From Arbacia lixula (lineage: Eukaryota; Echinodermata; Echinoidea; Arbacioida; Arbaciidae), in contig OZ022577.1 of assembly GCA_963669155.1 (NCBI GenBank), forward strand, positions 31,843,053-31,907,052: 64,000 nucleotides of DNA. Reading direction: 5' to 3'. Under the pieces are notes generated by a model. The model was given only the letters and a program-made list of their open reading frames with translations. It did not search any database and was not told the DNA's origin. Every line of letters starts with the position of its first letter. The stretch's first letter is position 1. A program made the position numbers and the translations under genes. This document shows, piece after piece, positions 47,907 through 59,500 of the stretch.

Positions 47907-48208
47907 CCCTAGACCGTTTCATAAAGCCGTTTTAATTTATAAGTGACTGGTGACCTATTCTTTTGCTAAATATGTTCCTGTTTTTAGAAAGTGGGAGTGA
48001 ATTTCCTACAGTGCTCATCAAATTTGACAAATTTTTAACTTTGTATTCAGACGCTTGCTAACAACAAGAATTTTTATTTACGAAGATCATAGTGCAACAT
48101 AAGCTGATTGGAATCAAGATCAATGAGAAACTGATTTGGCACCTAAGAACACCAGTCATGGGTAAACTTGTGTGTAACTTACAAATGGCTTTATGAAACA
48201 GGGCCCTG
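47907..48208. mobile_element. MITE, 'CCGTTTCATAAAGCC' termini
   Basis: Left CCCTAGACCGTTTCATAAAG and right GGCTTTATGAAACAGGGCCC are inverted. Subterminal AGTGACTGGTGACCTATTCT pairs loosely with CACCTAAGAACACCAGTCAT. It lies in the presumed XPO5 3' UTR. Confidence 0.75.
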
Positions 48209-48284
48209 GTAACTATGCAATCATGTAAGAAAACTGGGTGTCACTGGTAAGGCATGTGACTAAAACCCGCACCTGACACCATCA

Positions 48285-48347
48285 TTGAGTTTATAACAGC
48301 CAGTTTGGGCTTGTTTGGCTTGAAGATAGATGGAAGGTGACACTGGT
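48285..48347 (-). repeat. degenerate copy of XPO5 terminal exon
   Basis: TTTGGGCTTGTTTGGCTTGA followed by AGATAGATGGAAGGTGACAC repeats 48584-48622 (TTTGGGCTTCTTTGGCTTCA, AGATGGAGGGTAAATCC). The copy lies beyond the stop codon in transcript order. Confidence 0.7.
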
Positions 48348-48511
48348 ATGTCCCCGACACTTCCCTCAAAGGGTTCTCATCTCCTTCTAACAGTTGAAGA
48401 AGCATAACTCTGACTTTGAGATTTTATACAAAAAGTGTTACTGAAAACATTATTTCACAAATTCAATAAAAGTCTTTTAATCAGGATAGCCTCGGGGGTT
48501 GAGAGCCGTCA

Positions 48512-51500
48512 TCATAAATCTACATCGCCTGCAAATAACATGACTAAGCCAGCGTCCTCTGGTTCTGTGTCCAGTAGAGACAATTTGGGCTTCTTTGGCT
48601 TCAAGATGGAGGGTAAATCCTTGATCACCTCGTTCTGCTTGTACTTCTGGCCCACATTCTCCTACACAGCAAACAAGAACAAACAATATCAAGAGATCAA
48701 GTTGATTAGTTCTTCAGAGCAAAGTTACGGGGTAGAAGCAGTAATGATTACAAGACGAATCATAGGAGAACCGTCATCATCATCGAGGCCAGATATTGTT
48801 TAATTTCAATGTTTTTTATCTTTTTGAGATGAATCCTCCCTGGTTTCTGAAAACAAACAAGAATGGGAGCCATGGTCATGGCAGGATGATACTCCATTTA
48901 TTGCTGGTTGTGTAGTCTTTACCACTTCTACCCCTCACCTGCATAAATCAAATGAGATCTCATATTGTTCAAACCTCTAAACGCAATTCCTCGCGGTTGT
49001 TTTTCTTCATAATGTTGTAGCTAAAGGAAAAATCTGGTAATCTGATGAACCCATGTAATGCATATCTGCTACAAATAGACAGCAATTGACCTGTACCTAA
49101 ATTTCCACAAATATCTTATTATGTTAAGACAGGTATTTTTCTTTTCTCCCATGAATATTCACATTTGTTAAGTAAAGATGAGATTTTACACCCTTCTACC
49201 AAAATACAACAACATAAAGTGTCCCGGTCATCATACGTAGTTCATGAGCTGCATTAAACTAGCATTTTACATAAGACCGTGCACATAGGACTAAAATACC
49301 TGTCTGCATATTTAAAGTTTATAACATTCTTATTTTTTATAAATATGAATTTGTTTGTATATTGTTTATATACTCCATTATTACAATTGATAACAATCCC
49401 TTTGCATATGTCTTTTCAATTCATGTTATTAGAAATCAATGGCAACTTCCATGGAAACAGCCGCAACACTCTCAGCATTGCATAGTTACTATAAGAATTG
49501 TTACATGCAGCATTGCCTCCTTGAATAACTTGGGGAATCTTCCCACAATCTCCCTCTCTTCACGAAGTCTTTCCACTCACCCCTATCACTCCTTGCACCA
49601 GCGTCTTGAAGGCGTCTTTCTTCTCCTTCTTCTGAGCCTTGGTGGCCGTGCCCTTCTGATGGAACTTGTGGAGGGCTTGCTCGTCACAGCCCGGCAGCCG
49701 CAGCATCACCTCGGTCAGGATGGGGTAGCGTTCTCTCTGCAGAGGGATCAACACAATGCCAATCACTGATGACCCATTTACGACAGGAAGTGGGTTAAAC
49801 GTACCGATCTCAGCTTGTTTTATATATTTTAACTCTGTTATAAGTGCTTTTTTATTAGACCCGAGGGTCGCTGATGTGTGCAATTAGTATTTCATATGCT
49901 TAGCTGACGATCAGCATCAAATTTGTATTTAACTTACCACAGCATACATTGTTTACTCTAATTCGATGTACAGGTAGAGTAGATAAGCACAGTATACAGT
50001 ACATGGTCACCACCAAGCCGTGCGCGCACCACGGCCTTATATTTCAAAATCAAGCATTTCCCACAAGGCATTGTGGAGTTCAGCCTGTCCGCTGCAACTG
50101 ATAGGTGGCAAGCCATATTGTGAATCCACAGAATTGAATTGTGTATACAGAGCTACCAACATTTGAAATTCAACAATCAGTATGATTTGAGGAAATTTCA
50201 TCACAAATCAGGAGATGTCTATCAAATGCATACAACCTAATGACAATAAACTTGCAATAAGCAGGGCGATTGGGTGATGTGATGGAGTAATATTGGTCTA
50301 TTTTAAGAAAGTCTCCTGCAAAATCGGGGAGACTTGGCAGCACTGTGCATAAAAATGAATTGCCTGAATATGCTGGGAAACTTACGAGGAGTTCATAGTG
50401 CAGCATGGCCCTGTGAACCAGCTCTGTCCTGCATGTATCATGCTCTCCGTGGACCTGCAGCCCACGCAGGATAGAGGTATACAGCTGCCTCACCGCCTCA
50501 GAGTGCAGCTGCCTCTGGGCAAGCTGCCAACATGAAGAAGAACAACAAGTTGATGATTTGTAAAAGTGCAGCAGCACTAGGTTTATGCCAAGACAGGTTA
50601 TACACATTCAATCATTGAAGATCTAGGCCAAGACATTGCATAGACTTTTAATTATTGGAGATCTTAGCCACGACTGGGCCAAGATTGTGCATAGACTTTG
50701 TGTATAGATGCTGATCCCTCGTGGTTCATTTCAGAAGTCTGTTTAGCCAACAAAGGGTATCTGACAGGCATTCAGATTGCCATACAAAATAAGATCATGA
50801 CATCATTAGGCTTGACAAGTAGCCAGAGCAAAGAATGTTTGATTTCCCGCACCCCTCCATCAGACTGACCTCTTGCATGATGAGCCAGGAGAGCTGGCAG
50901 GCCTTGATGCACACACCGGTGTCGGCCCACGACATGGCTGCATACACACACGTCACCATGCTCTCACACAGTTTCTGGGATGGGAGGGTAAGGATATCAA
51001 CACCATTAACACAACCAATGTTTGTTTTCGGTAGAAGTAATTTTGATTATACTTCACTAGCAATTCTAACTCTATATCCTTTTGAAAAATGGAATGTTGT
51101 GGTACGTGTTGAAAAATAGATGTAAAATGAGGAAATAAAGAACACCAGAAATACTAAATTGTAAATAAGAAAGAAATGATGCCTCAGGCCACTTCGTGGT
51201 GGGGACATAAGTACAAATTTCTAACAAGAGAAGTCTCCACAGTAATGGCCACTGCTCTCCTTCATTGCCCTCAAATACAACAGTCCTTGGAATGACTAAA
51301 ATAGACACAAACAGGTGACTTTAAGTTCCCTCGACTTTTTATGTCTTTCTATGAATTGGTCATAGTGTCCATGACCATTTCACTCTACATGATGCAAACA
51401 AAGTACATGGAACTATCTCTGTTTCCTTACTTATTCTCTTTATGCAATACCATGAAAATACATATATTTTCCAGCTTTGTGATCAAAACCTACCACAGGT

Positions 51501-54500
51501 TATTCTCATTGGACACAATTAGACTTCTTTCCTACACTACAAAGGTTCACCTTTCTTCCTATTTGACTGCGGTTTGTGGACATTTCACCAATGTCCGAGT
51601 TTTGACATCAACATATGCATCCATATTAATAAAATAATAATTTTCAGGACCGGAACAGATTCCAACTGAAGGACAAAGACCTTTGTTAGATGTTCTATGA
51701 GGTTTACGGTACTGAGAAATATAAATGATTTTTTTTTCAGTACTTGTGCAGAACTTGTGTTTAGTACTTGAAAATGTAGTGTTGTACAATGGGGTCCACT
51801 GACTTACATCATTTTGCAGGGCGACTTTGCAGAGTTCGCTGATGGTCTCTGTATCAGGATGTTGTTGTCCCCCTCCTCCTCCTCCTCCTCCTCCTCCTCC
51901 TCCACGCCCAGCAGTTTGCTCCATGCCCTCCTCCATCTCCATCTCCAGCTCTGCTCCTTCCTCCTTCCCACCACCTGTTCGGGACGAAGAGGCACGTTGC
52001 CTCTTGCTCCAGCAAAGGCTCCCTAGAATGACAGATATCATTTCATATTGTTCAGATTCCTTTAGATCTTTGATTTTAGGGCACAATATGTACTTATTGA
52101 ACTCATTGTGCACCATGGATGCAGTTTTGCACAAGTGATGCATACAAACCACATAGCCCCATACAAACCCCTTAGCAGTTTGTGTGGCACACAAAGGGTT
52201 AACTGATGGTCCACACAGATTCTGCCCTTGTAAGACCTCTTGTGAGCGTTATAGCTATTGGCCAGATATCACCACACAAAGTCCGCCTAGAGATTTTACC
52301 ACAATTCCTTCCAAAAATACTGATTTATTTCACTGAGCAGCCATGTTAGCAGTCTAGCAGAGGACAACCGTGTGTCTTCAGTGTCTCCTAGCCTCTTCTG
52401 CTACTCTTGGCTGCTTTTTTAGTCCCGTCATTCTTGGGTGCTCTTGGCAGCTTTTAGCACGTCTGCAACTATCCCTCAACTTTAGCCCGTTGCTCACGGT
52501 TTAGGTTTTTGGCTCTGTGAACTCTGGTCCAGTTAGGATGTCATAAATTGTCACGGAACTGCAGTAACCTAAGGGGTGTGGCTTAATGACACCATGTAAG
52601 GAACTTATATAGCCTGTAGTCTCTGTCTATTATCAGTAAAGCAGATTACGCAGGGGTTGTGTTTTTCAGTCGCTGAGTGGGGGAAAAGCCAGCCCACAAA
52701 TGCAGGGGCTCAATGAGGAATGGGTTCAGAAAGAAAGGTAAGAGAGGTCCAGTACTCACCAAAGAGCTCCATGAACTCCTTGGTGACCGCCCTGGTGAGA
52801 TGGTCCTGCACGACCTCCTGAGCCTCCTGCTCATCGTCTGCGTCCTCCCGACTGAGAACAGGAAATAGGACAAGATACAGGGATTACATAACATGAATGT
52901 GTACATGTTTGGACTGATGCACTTATAGGACATCTGTTCAGGTGAAATGTTGTTGCTCTTGAGACACTTTAGTGGCTGTATGCAATGACGGGAAACAAAG
53001 AGCATGACAGATAAACCATTGTGTTTCCACAAGTAAGAATTCAGAGGAATGCCCCTTCAAATAAAATAAATATATATTTTTAAAAAGGAAAAAAGAAACC
53101 TGAAAAAATAATTTATTTTTCCTGACTATAATTTAAGCAAAGTCGTTGTCATTGTTTTAGGAATGTACAGCAAAGGGCAGGGAAAATGGCAACAGGGAAC
53201 TAAGACTTGCTGGCCTCCTTTATGTTAGCAGCAACAGTCGACTGCTGGTCCAGTCTGTGGACAATATAGGTGACTAGACCGGCAATGACACGAATGAGGA
53301 CAGACTAATGACTACATGGGACTAAAACAAACACAAAGAGAAATTGTGCGCTGGGTGGTAGGGCACAAGCAAACTGACCTGGCCTCCTTTCTGTGAGCAA
53401 TGACTGTCCACTGCTGGTCCAGTCGGTGGACCATGTAGGTGGTCAGTCCAGCAATGACAGGCACAAGGACAGACTGCCAGCACTCAGTGGGACAGTACTG
53501 CACAAAGTATTTGCTGAAGACGCGTGAGAGGGGGAGTAGAGTTAAGGAATTGAACATCAACTAATACATAATTCAAAGAGAAGAAGAACATTCCATTAGT
53601 TTGATGTATGTTTGATTTCCCTCAAGCATTCTTATGCAACTATCAAATCATTGATATTATGGTATTCCACCATTAGCAGTTTCTTACAGAGTCCCCGTAT
53701 CTGCGGGCTGGCTTTCCTCTACTCAAGTTTCTGTGCAGCAGGACACCCTCGTATTCTGCTGTACAGACAATAGATGACAGGCCATGAATACACTTACAGG
53801 GTGCAATTCAGCCACACCCATTTGGTTACTGTAATCCAATGATGAATATTGTCAACCTAACTGGACCAGGGTTCACAAAAGAATTTATTCTCTGTTAAAA
53901 CAACACAACAGAATAAGAAAGAAGCAAAACATCTGAACTGCTAGATTGCCCCACTCTGCCGTATCCACACGGCACCATGGATAATCAAGTACTAAAATGT
54001 TTATTTTCGACATGTGAAAGCTAGGGCCTTGGAAAGCAATAAAAAAAAAATTGTAACCCATAGAAGAAAATAATATTTATATTACAAATGAGAATATTCA
54101 CATACATTATATTTACTCCAATAAATTCTGCCTGTATCCTTCCATTCAGATGGAGTCCAGGGCCTTTCCTAAAACAAAAACAATGATTGTTTGCAATTTG
54201 ACTTCCGATTGATATCAATTGTAACTCTGAACTTTACAGGTAGGGCATTGGACTTGCAATTGATTCAGATCAATTGCCACTATTTATATGATGCAGTTCA
54301 TTGCCCTGTTGCATAAAACTTACCATGGATGGTAACTTGGCTACCAATAGCAACTTCTATGGAACCCTTGAACATGGCTGCCGAGCAATGTTACCATAGA
54401 AGTTTTATGCAACATGGCCCTGGATGAAGGCATGTAAAGGATATGGATGATGTGCCTGAGCCTGTAGTCAGGCAGGGGGTGCAGGTTGGCCACGAAGGAT

Positions 54501-56400
54501 CCCAAGAGCTGGTCGGCCAGGCCCTCTGCAGAGTAGAACTCATGGCCCAGGCAGTGGAAGCAGTCAGAGAACAGATGGCAGCTGGACAGAACAGGATATG
54601 GCATAGAATTACCTCGCTACAGTATTAGACTATCAAACTTTGTGTTTTAATGTAATTTGTTATGATGCTGGATGTCATTTATGGCAAGAAAGTACTCATG
54701 ACCCAGGTAATGGAAGCCGTCAGAGGACAGATGGCAGCTAAAGAGAACAAGAGAGGAGGTACAATGAGCTAATTTGTAGTTGCAATGTGCGCATGAGCAG
54801 ATTATAACTGGTACGAATGACTTCAGGTCAATTTTACCGCTTACAGAGTTAAGTGGAAATTCACTAGATGGTTGACCACGTTTATACTCGTTATCATGCA
54901 GATACAACAATGGTTATTCAGCTCTGAGAAGGTAGTAAAAGAACATTCAAACACATGCATCTGCTTCTATTGTTGTTCTGGGCATACTGTAAGATGTCTT
55001 TGCATTCATAATCTAACACAGCTTCAGGAATAAATCCCAGTCTGCAGTCTACAGTATTTAATTCAGTGGATTGTCCAACTATGATGTAATTATGAACTAG
55101 TCTATTATCTCAGTATAGTATTAGATCATCGCACTTTGTTCTTTAATTTCATTGGTTATGAAGCTGAATGACATTCTTGGCAGTGATGTACTCATGATCA
55201 AGGCAATTGAAGCAGTTGCTGGATAGATTTATTTCCTCAATCTGTTTTTCATCAATTGCCTGTAAAATAAAACTAACTTAGTAAAAAAGCCTACTTACAT
55301 GGTTTCGTAGATGACAGTGAGAAAGGTCTGTACCTTTTCAACAACTGGTTTGTTGGATGGAATTTCATTACTGTTTCCAAGTAGGCCTACCAAGCAAGCA
55401 AGGAAACAAAAATCACTATCAACATATGAATTTGTTGAATTATTTAAATCATAAAATGAGACATTTCATTCTCTATTCAAAGAATCATATATTTTGTTGA
55501 GGAACTATAGATGATATAACCTTTGTTTTGCTGGTACTCTCCGTAGTGATATCTGTTATCTGCTTGGCTTATGCATATTGACACAATGCTAAAGGATCAG
55601 CACACAAGGCCTCCATCTTTCTTGCATACTTGTGCTCATGCGTCTCCAGTAGATATCAATGTTTTGCGGAGACACAATATTTTGCTGTTTGCTGTTTGCT
55701 GTTTTGCTGTTACTCTCCCTAGTAATAAGCTTGATTGATCAATCTGTTAAAATACAAGCAAAAAAACACCTGGACCATTCAGGACTTGGACTTGTGATCT
55801 AATTCATTCTCTACTTGTCACAACACATTTAGATATCATGGGCCAAGCCATTAAAAATCAGCTCGCAGATATGAATATTCAAGTATTAACCCTTTGTGTG
55901 TGTGGCATACTGTCGATCTCTGAGTGTCGCATAAAGAGATGAAGCGGAACCTTATTTTAAACACATATTGAGCATGTCATGTTACTCACCAAGAATGGTA
56001 TTCCTCTCACTCTCCGTCATGTCGTAAGACTTGGTGTACTCCGGGCACACCTTGGCGCGACACTCCGGAGACCACATGGCGTTCAACGTCCTGTGACATT
56101 CATGGCAGAATAATAGCTTACAATACACAAACATAAAACTTGTTGGTCGCTGCTTTATCTTCCTATTTAACGTAATATTCACATTTCTGCCATCAATATC
56201 TGTCAATTTCATCAGAAAAGAGGATTTAAAAAAGAACTGTTTTATATAAATGTTACACTATGTCTATGTAACAAAAATAAGGGGTACACACCTCCCAATA
56301 TAAGAAGGTAGTTTTTTAATATCAAGATATTTATCTTATCCTTACTTTTAAATAACAATTTTAATTCTATGACTAATAAAATCGGTTACATACAATATAT

Positions 56401-56434
<34 letters not shown>

Positions 56435-56465
56435 TATAGATAGATAGATAGATATATAGATTGAC

Positions 56466-56503
<38 letters not shown>

Positions 56504-59500
56504 ATAAATATATAGATAGACAGATATACATAGATATTATATATATCTTTTTATATATAAATAAATATAGACAGAGAGATAGATGAATGGATAGATACAT
56601 AGATCGATTGATAGCTAGATAGATGAATGGATGCATAGATGGATGCATAGATGGGTAAATGGATATATTGACAGATTGATACATTGCTAAACAGACAGAA
56701 ACTCAGAAAAATTGATAGATACATGGGTGAATGAATAGAAAGATGGATGGATAGATGGATGGATAGATCTATGTATCTATCCATCCATCTATCTCTCTGT
56801 CCACATTTATTTATATATAAAAAGATATATAATATCTATGCATATCTTTCTATCTATTTATGGATGGATGGATAGATAGATGGATGGATAGATAGATGGA
56901 TAGATAGACAGATAGATGGATAGGTAGACAGATATATGGTTAAGTAAGTAGAGTGATAGATTGATATAAGTGGATGACCACTCACCTGGTGAGAGTGAAG
57001 AGGTTAGGCAAGAGAGGCATGATGTGAGGGGTGCTGGGGTTCCTATAGATGGGCGCACCACTGGGCAGCCGACCACTCACGTAGCCACCTGCCTCCGCTA
57101 CCTACAAAGACGAAGAGTTACAATCATTCATATACATCAGTATGACATCAGTCATAAATATATAAATGGCTGTATCAACTATGGATCCATGAAAAATTAT
57201 TACATCTTTATCCAGGCCTGAAGTTGATCTGCTGTAATATTGCGATGTACTCAAACTGAAGGAGATCAGTGTTACATGACAGTGGAACAAACGATACTAG
57301 AATATATATGATATATGTCCATTTTTTTTAAACATGTATTTGTTTTCTCAAATATGACTTTTAACTCTGCTCCTCTAACTATCAGTACTACACCTATCCT
57401 ACTTCTATTGAATCATCAGTCATTGCCATAATCATTTTTGTCATAATATCAACCACAATGTCTAATGTTACAATTATGAGTAAACAATATCTTAATCTAA
57501 GCTTGAATTTGTCTGAGGGATTGGAGGCCAGCCTGTGACTGAAACAAGACAGAAAGTCCTGCACACTGCTGGTACTATGTACCTCTTGAATGGTTTCATC
57601 TGTGGCTAATTGAGGTCAACATGGACAGCAGCACACTCAACAAAACGTTGGATGCGAAGCAGCACGACAGGGAGACGGCCCAGCATGTTTCCTCTAGCCA
57701 AATACACTAAATTGTCACCTTTGAGGATGATTACATTTGTCTTTCTCTTTTTCTTGTGTGCCTTAATAAGTGCTGTGCTATAAGATTTGTGTGTATTATT
57801 TGTGTGAAAAGGCACATGTGGCATGCAAAGAGTTTGTGTCATTATAGAATTGATCTACTTTGATTTTGAAGGCAGTGTATATCTCTTGCAAACAAACAAA
57901 AACAAATCATGTACACTATTGCATGAATCACAAGTATGACAGACAGGTCCAGTTTGTGAAATATGAATTATGATGTAGATATAAGACAGCACCAAAACAG
58001 GTCCCTGCAAAAAAACACCAAGAGCAGCAGAGTTCTGAATGAATATATCCAGCCCGTTATTGCCGTCAAGAGGCCCCCAAGAGATTTTCCCAGAAATTCT
58101 TCTGATATTCTGATTGACTTAACTGAGCAGGAATCTCAGAGGTCTTGCATATGTCTACCATGGCAGTGTCTCATGGTGTCTTCTGCTGCTCTTGGCAGCT
58201 TACTGGCCGTTCTTGGTTGACCTTAGCTACTCTTGAGTCTTGGCACTACTGGCCACTATTGGCTGCTCTTTGCTGCTTTTAGTAGGACTGGAAGATATTA
58301 CAGTTCAGAGGCAGGTAAGCAGTAGGAGGTGAGGGAGAGGGAGAGAGAGAGGAAGAGGGAGAGGGAGAATCTTTGAGGATGACTACATTTGTTTCTCTCT
58401 TTTTCTTGTGTGCCTGATAAAGTGCTGTGCTATAGGATATTTTTGTGTGTATTACTTGTGTGAAAAGGCACATGTGGCATGCAAAGAGTTTGTGTCATTA
58501 TAGAATTGATCTACTTTGACTTTGAAGGGAGTGTATTTCTCTTGCAAACAAACAAAAACAATATATAGACATCTATCTGTCTATCTATTCATCTATCTAT
58601 CCATCCATCTATCCATCCATCCATCTATCCATCCATCGATCTATTCATCCACCCATGTATCTATCCATCTTTCTGAGTTTCTGTCTGTCTAGTGATGTAT
58701 CAATCTAGCCATTTACCCATCTATGGAGAGGGAGAGGGAGAGGGAGAGGGAGAGGGAGAGGGAGAGGGAGAGGGAGAGGGAGAGGGAGAGAGGAAGGGAG
58801 AGGGAGAGGGAGAGGGAGAGGGAGAGGGAGAGGGAGAGGGAGAGGGAGAGGGAGAGGGAGAGGGAGAGGGAGAGGGAGAGGGAGAGGGAGAGGGAGAGGG
58901 AGAGGGAGAGGGAGAGGGAGAGGGAGAGGGAGAGGGAGTGGGAGAGGGAGATGGAGAGGGAAATGGAGAGGGAAATGGAGAGGGAGAGGGAGAGAGAGAG
59001 GGAGAGGGAGATGGAGATGGAGAGGGGACGGAGAGGGGGACGGAGAGGGAGGGGGAGGGGGAGGAAGAGAGAGGGGGCAGGGAGAGGGGACAGGGAGAGG
59101 GGGCAGGGAGAGGGGGCAGGGAGAGGGGGCAGGGAGAGGGGGCAGGGAGAGGGGGCAGGGAGAGGGGGCAGGGAGAGGGGGAAGGGAGAGAGGGCAGGGA
59201 GGGGGAGAGAGAGGGGCAGGGGCATGTGTACCTGAGGATCCGAGGGCCAGCAGCTCCTCTTGACCACAGCCTGGCAGGTGGAGATGCAGTTGAAGAGCTG
59301 GGCGCGGTTCCTGTTGTACACATCCTCCTGACTGCGCTCCACAGAGCTACTGGGGCAGTCCAGCCCTATATGATGGATGAAGAGCTCAGGAGACTGGATC
59401 ACACTGTTCAAGAAAAATCAAATTGAAAATTAGATAACCTTCTGCCCCCTCAATTAAGGTATTTCACTGGTTAGTGCCCGTCAGGGCTGAACTACTCTAA

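Larger units (their letters stand above)
53524..54444 (-). other. U12-type AT-AC intron of XPO5
   Basis: On the minus strand the intron begins ATATCCTTTA (54444 downward), the canonical U12-type 5' splice site. It ends with branch-site sequence TTCCTTAAC (plus 53541-53549) followed by CTCAC at the exon (AC at 53524-53525). This junction splits an Arg codon (C/GC) and yields RHII-R-VFSKYF, in register with human RPML-R-VFVKPL. No GT dinucleotide occurs anywhere near the end of the upstream exon, so a U2-type junction is not available. A MITE starts 23 nt inside the intron. Confidence 0.9.

Noticed and set aside
54341..54445. XPO5 exon running into the MITE and using a GT donor at about 54381
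   Set aside because: It would add about 15 foreign residues and the phase fails; the U12-type AT-AC junction gives exact homology and phase.
56373..57076. Isoleucine/tyrosine/serine-rich frames on the minus strand
   Set aside because: They are translations of GATA-type repeats; only 56986-57101 is coding.
58692..59426. Long open frames (up to 244 codons) on both strands
   Set aside because: They are by-products of the GGGAGA repeat (Gly-Glu, Arg-Glu and Ser-Leu repeats); only 59232-59403 on the minus strand is coding (XPO5).
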